This document shows positions 47,201 through 53,200 of a DNA stretch of 64,000 nt, piece after piece. Position numbers and translations under genes: made by a program. The stretch comes from Setophaga petechia (lineage: Eukaryota > Chordata > Aves > Passeriformes > Parulidae), in NCBI GenBank assembly GCA_024362935.1, contig JANCRA010000006.1, forward strand, positions 30,249,924 to 30,313,923. The letters are read 5' to 3'. The stretch's first letter is position 1, and each line of letters begins with the position of its first letter. A model generated the notes under the pieces. The model was not told the DNA's origin. It saw only the letters and a list, made by a program, of their open reading frames with translations, and did not search any database.

Positions 47201-48666
47201 GTCAGCACTGCTGAGTGTGTGTTCTCTCTTGCAGTGGATCCAGAGGATCTGTACATTGTGGAGCCCCTGAAGTTTTCCCCAGAGAAGAAGGTACAGTCTC
47301 ACCCTGTGGGAGGGACCTGCTGGGGTGTGGAATTTGCAGGCAGCCCCAACAAGGGAAGAGATGGGAATCTTTGCTCCATGTTTCAGAAGGCTGATTAATT
47401 ATTTTATGATATGATATTATATTAAAGATGCTATACTACAGAATAGAGAGATGATACAGACAGAAGGCTGGACAAGAATAGAATGATGACAAAAGCTTGT
47501 GACTGCTCACAGCCTTGACACAGCTGGCTGTCATTGGTCATTAATTAAAAACAGTTCACATGAGACCAATCAAAGATGCACCTGTTGGTAAACCATCTCC
47601 AGACCACATTCCACAGCCATCAGATAGTTATTTGCATTTCTCTTCTGAGGCTTCTCAGCAGAAAATCCTGACAAAAGGATCTTCCTAAAACATGACAGTG
47701 ACACTGGGGCTGAGGTGTTGGTGCTGGCAGGTGGTGCACTGCCACAGATACCTTCTGTGAAAAATCCTTTCTTAGGATTTTTCCTACTGGAGCTGAAAAG
47801 TGTCAGCAACAAATGTAAACATTTATTATCTGCTGCTGTGGAATGCAACAGGTGGATCTGTGATTGGTCTCCTGTAGATGTTTGGATTTACTGACCAGTC
47901 TCTGACAGAGAACAAGAGCCAGCTCCCTTGTTATCATTCTTTCTTTTCTATTCTTAGCTTAGCCAGCTTCTGAAGAAACCATTTCTTTTTTAGTATAGTT
48001 ATAATGTAATATATATATCATAAAATAATAAATCAAGCCTTCTAATCATGGAGTCAACATCCTCATCTCTCTCTCATCCTGACAACCCCTGTGACCACGG
48101 TCACAGTGCTCATCTCAGCTGCTCTCCCTGCTGGTTCCTAGGCTTGCCTTGCATGCTCTGCTTGCCTCCCAGAACCTCACCATTAATTTTATTAATCTTT
48201 TTTTCACTTGTGGTTTCAGAAGAAGCGTTGCAAGTACAAAAGTGAAAAACCAGAGACTGTTAAGCCAACAACAGAGCCCGTGCAGCCCATAGCCAACGGG
48301 GAGATCAAAGGAAGGAAGCCCTTCACGAACCAGAGGGACTTCTCTAACATTGGGGAGGTTTATCACTCCTCCTACAAGGGCCCTCCCTCGGAAGGGAGCT
48401 CCGAGACGTCGTCGCAGTCGGACGAGTCCTATTTCTGTGGCATCTCTGCCTGCACCAGCCTGTGCAACGGGCAGACCCAAAAGACAAAGACTGAGAAGAG
48501 AGCTGTCAAGAGGAGGAGGTCGAAAGTTTCAGACCAAGGGAAGCTCATAAAAACTCTAATACAGACTAAGTCGGGGTCGATGCCAAGCCTGCATGACATA
48601 ATCAAAGGAAACAAAGATATAACAGTGGGAACACTCGGGGTCACGACAGTCTCTGGACACATCTAA
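8202..48666 (+). CDS. SUCO: SUCO, SUN domain-containing ossification factor (24 coding exons, spliced)
   Basis: SUCO is an ER membrane glycoprotein; in mouse it supports rough-ER expansion and collagen output in osteoblasts, and yeast Slp1 is the family relative. Joined exons: 8202-8266, 19695-19803, 22761-22856, 24178-24323, 27900-28040, 28215-28365, 29316-29436, 29659-29783, 30242-30309, 30918-31025, 32514-32619, 34511-34531, 34748-34803, 36107-36198, 36660-36725, 38942-39016, 39558-39654, 40526-41680, 43326-43413, 44562-44666, 45539-45693, 46045-46136, 47235-47290, 48220-48666. They sum to 3741 nt (1246 residues) with every junction in phase. Order: hydrophobic signal segment about 8-22; acidic variable region 59-236; FDEWKKK-type motif at 262; SUN domain about 300-455; long disordered acidic region in exon 18; coiled coil about 910-997; transmembrane helix about 1004-1021; basic tail ending SGHI. 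The ATG has A at -3 and begins a good signal sequence. Exon 3 and most of exon 18 diverge from mammals; the rest is strongly conserved. Confidence 0.96.
8500..8948. repeat. 48-bp minisatellite in SUCO intron 1, nine copies plus partial
   Basis: Copies begin at 8500, 8548, 8596, 8644, 8692, 8740, 8788, 8836 and 8884, with a partial copy at 8932. The unit begins GTGAGCGGTGCCCGGGATGG and differs among copies at only a few positions (ATG/GTG/CTG ends, TTCTGG/TTGTGG). Because 48 is a multiple of three, long open frames run through it on both strands; they are artefacts. It starts 234 bp after the exon 1 donor. Confidence 0.95.
8949..15123. other. SUCO intron 1, first unique part
   Basis: Intron 1 spans 8267-19694. 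Apart from the minisatellite at its start I see no exon, RNA gene or clear transposon in this stretch. Open frames are short and scattered, and there is a poly-T tract at about 10797-10822. Confidence 0.6.
15124..15210. repeat. left copy of about 80-bp direct repeat flanking an LTR
   Basis: It begins AAAAGGTGTTTGGGTTTTGC and ends CAGTTAC directly against the LTR start. The right copy is 15825-15903. The two match nearly throughout, except for one gap of about 8 bp near CATTTCA. Confidence 0.9.
15211..15825. mobile_element. solo LTR of an endogenous retrovirus, 615 bp
   Basis: It begins TGTGAAAAAC and ends TTTTTCACA, so the ends are an inverted TG...CA pair. It aligns along its whole length with the element at 56026-56626, sharing for example GGATTAACCCTTAAAA and GCCTGTTGCATATTCATAC. 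No internal retroviral coding region accompanies it. I recall this LTR type from passerine genomes as ERVL-like, but I could not search. Confidence 0.85.
15825..15903. repeat. right copy of about 80-bp direct repeat flanking an LTR
   Basis: It runs from AAAGGTGTTTGGTTTTGCTG to CAGTTAC and repeats the sequence left of the LTR. Together the copies look like an unusually long target-site duplication. Confidence 0.88.
15904..19694. other. SUCO intron 1, second unique part
   Basis: I see no exon or recognisable transposon. It has a short TA-repeat tract near 18530-18545. The intron ends with the polypyrimidine tract before exon 2. Confidence 0.6.
19695..19803 (+). CDS. SUCO: SUCO exon 2
   Basis: It encodes residues 22-58 ([10 protein letters not shown] at the start), matching the human segment after the signal peptide. 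The acceptor is TTTTTTATAG and the donor AAG|GTATGC. It ends in phase 0. Confidence 0.92.
19956..20408. repeat. tandem duplication, copy 1 (453 bp), SUCO intron 2
   Basis: It begins TCATGCAACAATTCAGGTGG and ends CATAGTGAGT followed by T. It is repeated head to tail at 20409-20853 with only scattered single-base changes and two small indels. Confidence 0.95.
20409..20853. repeat. tandem duplication, copy 2 (445 bp), SUCO intron 2
   Basis: This is the second head-to-tail copy. It differs from copy 1 by small deletions (GATGCCATTTCCATC versus GATTCCATC; GATTAATTGG versus GATTTTGG) and a handful of substitutions. A TTTA microsatellite follows at about 20886-20907. Confidence 0.95.
20908..22148. 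other. SUCO intron 2, remainder before LTR
   Basis: Unique AT-rich intron sequence; no exon or repeat recognised. Confidence 0.55.
22149..22520 (-). mobile_element. solo LTR, family A, SUCO intron 2
   Basis: It reads TGTGATGGTG...GCTTGTGACA on the + strand; the retroviral sense strand, which carries AATAAA, is the minus strand. The flanking six bases, GGAAGT and GTAAGT, differ at one position, which suggests a slightly mutated 6-bp target-site duplication. It shares internal blocks such as CAGCAGCAGATAAT and GGCTTCTCAGCTTCTC with the other family A copies at 35278 and 47740. Confidence 0.85.
22761..22856 (+). CDS. SUCO: SUCO exon 3, probable GC donor
   Basis: It encodes residues 59-90, an acidic serine-rich stretch. 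The acceptor follows a pyrimidine-rich tract (CATCTCCCAG). No usable GT donor exists; CCAG|GCAAGG at 22857 fits the GC-donor consensus, and using it keeps phase 0 into exon 4. The sequence is poorly conserved with human, so this exon is less certain than the others. Confidence 0.72.
22857..24177. other. SUCO intron 3 with AT-rich tract
   Basis: This is the probable GC-AG intron. It contains a highly AT-rich, TTATTA-type low-complexity tract at about 23503-23600. I see nothing else. Confidence 0.6.
24178..24323 (+). CDS. SUCO: SUCO exon 4
   Basis: It encodes residues 91-139, rich in Ser, Thr, Glu and Pro. The segment near [15 protein letters not shown] resembles the human SSSSTSEITPISKLDE. 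The donor CTGA|GTAAGC is followed at once by an in-frame intronic stop. It ends in phase 2. Confidence 0.9.
24324..27899. other. SUCO intron 4
   Basis: It contains the LTR at 24454-24783 and a small triple repeat of GCTAAAAAAATCATG type at about 25959-26008. I recognise no exon or RNA gene in the remainder. Confidence 0.6.
24454..24783 (-). mobile_element. solo LTR, family A' variant, SUCO intron 4
   Basis: It begins TGTTTGTGGGTCCCCAGGAT and ends GTCAGTGACA. It shares CTCCATGTTTCAGAAGGCTG and GATTGGCCATTAATTA with the copies at 47326 and 61536. It is shorter than family A by an internal gap. I found no clear target-site duplication, so the ends are approximate. Confidence 0.75.
27900..28040 (+). 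CDS. SUCO: SUCO exon 5
   Basis: It encodes residues 139-186, including [13 protein letters not shown] and SFVSPAE, close to the human counterpart. Acceptor CCCTTCAG, donor GAGAG|GTGAGT, phase 2 out. Confidence 0.93.
28215..28365 (+). CDS. SUCO: SUCO exon 6
   Basis: It encodes residues 186-236 with the conserved [14 protein letters not shown] segment and ends LKRE. Acceptor ACCTTCCAG, donor GGAG|GTAAGT, phase 0 out. Confidence 0.94.
28366..29315. other. SUCO intron 6
   Basis: Unique AT-rich intron; nothing recognised. The shorter introns 5 (28041-28214), 7 (29437-29658) and 8 (29784-30241) are likewise plain. Confidence 0.6.
29316..29436 (+). CDS. SUCO: SUCO exon 7
   Basis: It encodes residues 237-277, with the nearly invariant [18 protein letters not shown] motif that precedes the SUN domain in this family. 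Acceptor TTTTGCAG, donor AAAGA|GTAAGT, phase 1 out. Confidence 0.96.
29659..29783 (+). CDS. SUCO: SUCO exon 8, start of SUN domain
   Basis: It encodes residues 277-318. The block [19 protein letters not shown] is identical to what I recall of human and begins the SUN domain. Acceptor GTTCCTAG, donor AAAG|GTAAGC, phase 0 out. Confidence 0.96.
30242..30309 (+). CDS. SUCO: SUCO exon 9, SUN domain
   Basis: It encodes residues 319-341 ([17 protein letters not shown]), a core beta-sandwich segment of the SUN domain. Donor ATCTG|GTAAGT, phase 2 out. Confidence 0.96.
30310..30917. other. SUCO intron 9
   Basis: Unique intron sequence; nothing recognised. Confidence 0.6.
30918..31025 (+). CDS. SUCO: SUCO exon 10, SUN domain
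   Basis: It encodes residues 341-377 ([19 protein letters not shown] then [13 protein letters not shown]), typical of the SUN fold. Acceptor CTTTAAG, donor GACAG|GTATGT, phase 2 out. Confidence 0.96.
31026..31821. other. SUCO intron 10, unique part
   Basis: Unique sequence leading into the 58-bp minisatellite; no exon seen. Confidence 0.6.
31822..32468. repeat. 58-bp minisatellite in SUCO intron 10, eleven copies
   Basis: The unit starts GAACAAAATGTATTCCTGCT; copies begin at 31825 and every 58 bp to 32463. Copies are nearly identical, varying at GGG/AGG, AAAA/GAGA and TAAAT/TGAAT positions. The array stops about 46 bp before the exon 11 acceptor, so it lies where the branch point would be expected. 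Minus-strand open frames through it are artefacts. Confidence 0.95.
32514..32619 (+). CDS. SUCO: SUCO exon 11, SUN domain
   Basis: It encodes residues 377-412 ([19 protein letters not shown] and following). The acceptor TTTCTAG is only about 46 bp downstream of an 11-copy minisatellite. Donor GTGAAG|GTAACT, phase 0 out. Confidence 0.96.
32620..34510. other. SUCO intron 11
   Basis: Unique AT-rich sequence before the microexon. The acceptor is preceded by a strong T/C-rich tract at about 34466-34508, as expected when a very short exon must be recognised. Confidence 0.6.
34511..34531 (+). CDS. SUCO: SUCO exon 12, 21-nt microexon
   Basis: It encodes exactly seven residues, MFIKYIK (413-419), between CGCTTCAG and AAAG|GTTAGC. 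The seven residues sit at the same place in the mammalian protein, so the microexon is real although it is far too short to stand out as an open frame. Skipping it would remove seven residues from the SUN domain without shifting the frame. Confidence 0.95.
34748..34803 (+). CDS. SUCO: SUCO exon 13, SUN domain
   Basis: It encodes residues 420-438 ([18 protein letters not shown]). Acceptor TTCTTTAG, donor ATAAG|GTAATA, phase 2 out. Confidence 0.96.
34804..36106. other. SUCO intron 13
   Basis: It carries the solo LTR at 35278-35663; the remainder is unique. Confidence 0.6.
35278..35663 (-). mobile_element. solo LTR, family A, with perfect 6-bp target duplication
   Basis: It reads TGTGACTGGTCACAG...GATGTCTGCAACA. 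It is flanked on both sides by GGAGGT (35272-35277 and 35664-35669), a perfect 6-bp target-site duplication. Six bases is typical of class II (ERVK-like) integration. Only the LTR remains, so the internal part was lost by LTR-LTR recombination. Confidence 0.92.
36107..36198 (+). CDS. SUCO: SUCO exon 14, end of SUN domain
   Basis: It encodes residues 438-469, beginning [12 protein letters not shown], the C-terminal SUN strand and the acidic segment after it. Donor CTATG|GTAAGC, phase 1 out. Confidence 0.96.
36199..36659. other. SUCO intron 14
   Basis: Unique sequence; nothing recognised. Confidence 0.55.
36660..36725 (+). CDS. SUCO: SUCO exon 15
   Basis: It encodes residues 469-491 ([21 protein letters not shown]). 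Acceptor TACATAG, donor ACAA|GTGAGT, phase 1 out. Confidence 0.95.
36726..38941. other. SUCO intron 15
   Basis: Unique AT-rich sequence; I see no exon, RNA gene or transposon. Confidence 0.55.
38942..39016 (+). CDS. SUCO: SUCO exon 16
   Basis: It encodes residues 491-516 ([19 protein letters not shown]), matching the human AILNMVNIAANILGAKTED. Acceptor CTTTTAG, donor GAAG|GTACTG, phase 1 out. Confidence 0.95.
39017..40525. other. SUCO introns 16 and 17 around exon 17
   Basis: Apart from exon 17 (39558-39654) this is unique intronic DNA; nothing else recognised. Confidence 0.55.
39558..39654 (+). CDS. SUCO: SUCO exon 17
   Basis: It encodes residues 516-548, with [15 protein letters not shown] then a proline/threonine-rich stretch. 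Two N-glycosylation sequons (NKS, NVT) fit a lumenal position. Donor CCAGA|GTAAGT, phase 2 out. Confidence 0.94.
40526..41680 (+). CDS. SUCO: SUCO exon 18, large acidic exon
   Basis: This 1155-nt exon is the largest and encodes residues 548-933. It starts with [15 protein letters not shown], then a Cys-rich helical patch ([15 protein letters not shown] type). A long Glu/Pro/Ser/Thr-rich disordered region follows, which I can barely align with mammals. It closes with highly conserved [30 protein letters not shown] and [10 protein letters not shown]. The donor CAGAG|GTGAGG is followed within about 10 bp by a minisatellite. Phase 2 out. Confidence 0.95.
41690..42225. repeat. G-rich minisatellite at the start of SUCO intron 18, about eleven copies
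   Basis: Units of about 40-60 bp share CCCAGGCTGTGAGGT and often GTACATTGTAAGGGCTGGGG. A larger block is itself repeated: the segment with TACAGGTCAGTTTGGGCAGG recurs at 41721 and 41911, 190 bp apart. The array begins about 10 bp after the exon 18 donor and makes the transcript strongly G-rich there. Confidence 0.92.
42226..43325. other. SUCO intron 18, remainder, possible LTR remnant
   Basis: The stretch at about 42280-42560 has a composition unlike its neighbours. Read on the minus strand it has a TTTAAAA box followed by a C/T-rich segment, reminiscent of an LTR promoter, but I found no clean ends. The rest is unique. Confidence 0.35.
43326..43413 (+). CDS. SUCO: SUCO exon 19, coiled coil
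   Basis: It encodes residues 933-962 ([16 protein letters not shown] and following), heptad-like and essentially identical to mammals. Acceptor TTGTTTTAG, donor GCAG|GTATGA, phase 0 out. Confidence 0.96.
43414..45538. other. SUCO introns 19 and 20 around exon 20
   Basis: Apart from exon 20 (44562-44666) no feature is recognised. Confidence 0.55.
44562..44666 (+). CDS. SUCO: SUCO exon 20, coiled coil
   Basis: It encodes residues 963-997, the end of the coiled coil ([20 protein letters not shown], then [12 protein letters not shown]), with NMT and NLS sequons. Acceptor TGTCCACAG, donor TGAG|GTAATC, phase 0 out. Confidence 0.96.
45539..45693 (+). CDS. SUCO: SUCO exon 21, transmembrane helix
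   Basis: It encodes residues 998-1049. Tyr1004 to Val1021 form one hydrophobic helix, followed by QRCR, a basic stop-transfer. The downstream part ([10 protein letters not shown]) begins the conserved tail. Acceptor CCCTGCAG, donor AAAAG|GTAATG, phase 2 out. Confidence 0.96.
45694..47234. other. SUCO introns 21 and 22 around exon 22
   Basis: Apart from exon 22 (46045-46136) I see only a short GT microsatellite at about 46190-46206. Confidence 0.55.
46045..46136 (+). CDS. SUCO: SUCO exon 22
   Basis: It encodes residues 1049-1080 ([18 protein letters not shown] and following), a basic Ser-rich tail segment. Acceptor TTTCCTAG, donor GAAG|GTATTA, phase 1 out. Confidence 0.95.
47235..47290 (+). 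CDS. SUCO: SUCO exon 23
   Basis: It encodes residues 1080-1098 ([18 protein letters not shown]). Acceptor TCTTGCAG, donor GAAG|GTACAG, phase 0 out. An LTR begins about 35 bp into the following intron. Confidence 0.95.
47326..47697 (-). mobile_element. solo LTR, family A' variant, SUCO intron 23
   Basis: It begins near TGTGGAATTTGCAGGCAGCC and ends AACATGACA. It contains CTCCATGTTTCAGAAGGCTG, the marker of this family in antisense orientation. I saw no target-site duplication, so the left end is approximate. Only 42 bp separate it from a sense-oriented LTR. Confidence 0.78.
47740..48105 (+). mobile_element. solo LTR, family A, sense orientation, SUCO intron 23
   Basis: It reads TGCCACAGATACC...CCACGGTCACA and carries AATAAA at the expected place before CTTCTAATCATGGAGTC. 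The flanks GTGCAC and GTGCTC match at five of six positions, suggesting an aged 6-bp duplication. In sense orientation it could supply a polyadenylation signal inside SUCO just before the last exon. Confidence 0.87.
48220..48666 (+). CDS. SUCO: SUCO exon 24, C-terminal tail and stop
   Basis: It encodes residues 1099-1246 and the TAA at 48664-48666. It starts [10 protein letters not shown] and contains the highly conserved [31 protein letters not shown] and [15 protein letters not shown] segments, then a KRRRSK basic cluster, and ends VSGHI. The acceptor is GTGGTTTCAG. Confidence 0.97.
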   Translation, partial: KKRCKYKSEKPETVKPTTEPVQPIANGEIKGRKPFTNQRDFSNIGEVYHSSYKGPPSEGSSETSSQSDESYFCGISACTSLCNGQTQKTKTEKRAVKRRRSKVSDQGKLIKTLIQTKSGSMPSLHDIIKGNKDITVGTLGVTTVSGHI

Positions 48667-50052
48667 ACCTAGCTGAGCTTCTCAAACAGGAGAGTGTTTG
48701 TTCGTTTGAGAACAGTCTGTGGTATCCTGGGGGAGGAGAGTGGGAGACGAAGAGCTCGACTCGTTGGAAAGTATTCAGAAATTTGGTTTCTGCCTTTTTA
48801 AATAGATGGGATTGTGTCAATCTTGGCTATAAGCTGCAGCTTTACAAGGCTGATAATTTCCTATGAGAACAGCGTTGGGGGGAGGGAGGGCAGGGTTCAT
48901 TTTATAAAGGTTTTTTTTCACAGTTCCTGGGGCAGAAATTTTTTGAAACCCAGTTTGTTGGGTGGAATAGGGATAAAAGCCTAATCCTCTTCCTTTAGCT
49001 TTGTTCCTATTTCTTGCACCTTCCCATATTTATGTGCCTTTTGTCTATTTATAATGCCACTGGAAGAGGGGAGATACAATTGTTTGTCATTTGATTTATT
49101 TTGTAATTTCTCTAGCTTTTTTTGAAGATGCAACACTACAGTGCTGTAAAGGGACATGTTGGCCTTCAGCTGGACTCAGTAATGTGGACTGGATACTGTA
49201 AAAATACCAAGAGATGGACTTGCCTGACTAGATTCTTGTTTTGCAAACTCTGATGAGGAAAATCTCTCACCAGGGATGGCAATTAGTGTTTACTTGCACC
49301 TTCAGTCACAATCGGAGCTTACTCTGATGTGCAGAATCAGTGACGGTAGCTCTTGAGGATTTCCTGCTGGTGATGGAGGCTGAGGAATGCATTTGTCACC
49401 TGAATGGCCTGCTGCAGCTCTCTGGAGGAGGAGGATGAGGAATGCTCACTGAAGAATGTGAGGGTGCATTCTCAGAGCCTGCTCTGGGTGTGCCAAGCCT
49501 TGGGGCTGGCTCACAGCAGCTGTTTCATAACGTTTGCTTTTGTATTGGCTAACAAATGTGCAGTGTTGGTATGGCTGGTATTTCATACTCGAGTGTTTTT
49601 TATTTTGACTGTGACTGTGTACTTGGATACTATAGGATGTGTGCTTGCTGAGTGTGGTTCCGAGTGAGTGGAACAAAAGGTTTTTTCCTTTTGACAGGTG
49701 TTACAGGTTCACGTTGTACAAAATAAGTTAATTTATTGAGCACTTTTAGTGGTACCCTTTTTAACAGATCTGATGCCTTTCCTAGGTATTGTATGTAATG
49801 TGACTTATTTAAAGCCTTTGTTTTTTTGCTGCTTTCTTGTTAGTTTATGAGTACTTTAAAGTGATGTACTTTCAGAGTGATCTGCACAATTAGCCAGTCA
49901 GAGCACATGAACCAGACATGTTGAACATGAATTCAGAAGGATGTCAAACCTGGGTGAAGAAAATTCATACCACCAGAGTGCAGCATCCAATGTTGTGGAG
50001 CAAGAGTATGTAACTACAGAGCTGTAGTGCCATTAGAAACTGTGAATTTCCA

Positions 50053-50058
50053 AATAAA
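50053..50058 (+). terminator. SUCO: SUCO proximal polyadenylation signal
   Basis: Canonical AATAAA in the 3' UTR, about 1.39 kb after the stop codon. Confidence 0.55.
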
Positions 50059-50234
50059 TCTGAACACTTTGTCTTTCATTTACTGGCATTTTTTCCTTTG
50101 AGAATGAAACTTGTGGCTTACATCCTTAGAGAAGGACTGGTCTTAAAATTTCAGTCCAGGACTAGGACGTGGGACCCTTTGGGCTGTAGTAAGGAGTTCA
50201 TAAACTTGTCAGCCTAGATGTGTTTTTATGTTTC

Positions 50235-50240
50235 AATAAA
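50235..50240 (+). terminator. SUCO: SUCO distal polyadenylation signal
   Basis: Canonical AATAAA with a GT-rich downstream element within 25 bp; the best candidate for the main 3' end. Confidence 0.65.
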
Positions 50241-50255
50241 GAAAAGTGTGGGGGA

Positions 50256-53200
50256 GTGGATTCTGAGGGCTGAGTGGTGCTTTGTCTGAAAGGTCAGGAA
50301 TTGTGGCCCTGTGGAACTGCTGCAGAGGTTTCCAGCAGGTCAGCTCACACATCTCACCCTGGGGGATCCCTGCCTGTGGTGGCTTTCTGTGAGAAGAACT
50401 GCATGAAATGACCTCTGAAGGATGGTACAAAAGGCCCTGAAAGGAAAGTTAGAGAGTCATTATCTCAAACCAGAGTTTTCAGCTTGAAGTTTGCCCCTTA
50501 GTGGTTGCTCCCCCTCTGACTTATTTCTGTCAGGCCCAGCAGGACCTGGGCAGCCAAAAGCCAAGTTGACAGGCTGGCCAGCATCTGCTTGTCAGAGACC
50601 TCCCCAGCCCTGAGTCTGCACTGGGGTGTCTCAGGACTCTGCTTCATCACAGAACTATGATTTAAAAATAAAACTGAGTGTGGAGTTTGCTGAGGAAGGA
50701 GAGTGCTGGGATGGTTTGTGGGGGGAAATGTGGGTTCCTTTTATTTACTCCTTCCTCTTGTGTCACTTGTTAGAAGCACGTGTGTACCTTTATTGCCCAG
50801 GCAACCACTGGGCTTTCCAGAAGAATCACCTGAAGCTGGATGTGACTGAATTCTTAAAACAGCCCCTCTTGGAAAACACACTGGCTGTGAACTAAAGGAC
50901 TCCCAGCTCTATCCTGTGCTGATAAATGAGGCTGCACTTTGAAATCCAAACACACATTCAGATTTCCAAGTTAACAATTGCAGATGTAAAACCAAATGTG
51001 TTCTAATCTGCTCCCTTAATGCCCTGCTCCCTCTGTACTGGGCCTGGCTTAGGTCTGAGGAGTTGATGCATTTGTGGAAAAACACCAGTGATAAAGCCTG
51101 TGTCATGAACACATGGGAAGTGTGCCATGGGAATAAAGCATCTGAAGGAACCTACAGGGCCAATTATGGTTTTGCAGACTTGAGAGTGTGTTCTGCTAAG
51201 AGACTGGAGAGTGAACCACAGCTTCCACCTGCTGCTGACATCCTGCATTTAGTTATCTGTAACCACTGCTAAAAAAAACAAATTCTCTTACCATCAGGTT
51301 ATTATTGCCTAATGTTTTCCTTTCATGTGGGCTCTTGAGTAATTTTTTACTTTCAATTTTATTAATATCATGCAATGTAGCTTTCAAAATTTGGTTCTTT
51401 GGAATCAAGTCTCTCAAATTGGTTATAGACTTTATATAGGGATAATGATTTCTAATGAAGAGAGTTTTTACATCTCAAATTCTGTGTGAGTCTCATGGTA
51501 TTGCCAGCACGGGTTGGACAGCTGTTGGTGTAAAACACCCAGAAGCAAAGTGTGTGCTGGAGTGAGGATGGTGTCCCTCAGTCCTTGGGCAGGTCCTGAG
51601 CCCAAGGTCAATAAAATCTTGAATGTGAAGGTTTCCATGTGAGGGTGGGTGGGTGCAAACACACTTTTTGTAAGTGCCTGCTGTGTTTGCCAAGGTGTTG
51701 AGGTTCTATACACTAACCATCAGTGGAAATCAGCTTTTTTAAAGCTGCACACCACCAGCTGTGTGGTGATGTAAGCAGAAAACTCAGATCTGAGGTGGTG
51801 TGTGGCTTCTGCTTTTGCCCAGCTACAGCACGAGGTGGAACAGCTTAGCAGGTTTTGCTTGGTGAGACACAAACATGTTCCACTTCTTTGGAACAGAGAA
51901 GTGGAGAGCCCTGCCCACGGTGTGCTGTGGGTGTGTCATCTCCTGGAAACCCTGAGTGTCCCTCTGCAGCTGCTGCTGGGCTCGGTGACAGCTCCACAGC
52001 TCAGAGCTTCGTGCTGAAACTCACCTTGCTCACTTTGCCCTCCCCTAATTGAAGCAGGATGGATTTGGAAGAAGCTTCCAAGGAGCTCCTGCTGTCTGAC
52101 CCTGCCAGGGGCTGGGGCTGGGCCTGGCTGTGGAGTCACCAGGAGCTCCCATGCCCGGAGGATCTCTTGGGAGGCAATGCAGAGGAGCTGAGCTCTGCCC
52201 CTTGTGGACCTCGAGATGCAAAGGAAGCGTTTGCCACCTTGGGGCCTGTTTTTCTCCCCTGTTTCTCTCCCCTGTCAGATGTGGTTGGAGCCTGTCCAGC
52301 TGCGGTGCCCTCGGTGAGCTCACAGCAAACAGTCCCTGGCTGCTGTTTCTCTCTTCCCAGAAAAATAACTGAAAGCAGCAGCTACTGAAGCTTCTGGGAG
52401 TTGTGATGACACAGTTAGAGTTTGTTTGCCTTGAATGGGCTGAGACTGGCTGCTCCCAAGAAGAAATGAAAATGTCAAACACTGACCAGGCCTCCTGGCC
52501 AGCAGAGCCAGGGCTGGGGCTGCCTTGGTGCCCAGAGGCTGGGGCAGGGCACAGACCCTGCATGGGAATGAGACCCTTGGGAATGAGACCCTTGGGAATG
52601 TCCTGTTCTCCCTTCACCTGGGGGGACAGGAACTCAACACCTGCATGTTTTCTTGGTCTTCCTCACAGCTGGCCCCAGCACCTTGTTCTGTTTTGTCCTG
52701 TGGCACCATGGGATGACCCTGCTGCTCTGCTCTCAGAATAGATCCCTTTACCTCACAGCCACCACACCTCATTTCCCTGCCCTTACCACAGGCACAAAAG
52801 AAATGAAAGCAGCAGAGTAATATTTTAGTTACTCTTTTTCTCATCTGCTTTGGCTCCTTGGGTTCTCTCTCACCTCAGAGCCCTCTTTTGCTGAATCCAG
52901 GGCTGCTGGCAGCTTGTTGCAATCAGGGAGGAGGAGAGGACAGAGCACCTTGCTCCATGCAAGAGGGATGTGTTAAGCACTGTAATGCCAGGCCAGGGCT
53001 GTTAACAGTGGACTTTGAAACCTGTCCTTGAATATCACTTGTGTGTGAATATCTGAATGTCCTTGCCATGGCTTATATATGCAATAAATGCTCCTAGCAA
53101 GGAGAGCAGTCATGGAGGAAATTTGAGAAACCAAACTGTTAATAAACATGTAATAGAGAAAAAAACCATGAAGATGTTGGTGCTAGCTGCAAAGGCTGGG

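Larger units (their letters stand above)
48667..50255 (+). other. SUCO: SUCO 3' UTR
   Basis: This begins after the TAA. Two AATAAA signals are present, at 50053-50058 and 50235-50240. The second is followed by a GT-rich element (GTGTGGGGGAGTGG), so cleavage near 50255 is likely, with a shorter form from the first. The end is inferred. Confidence 0.7.
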
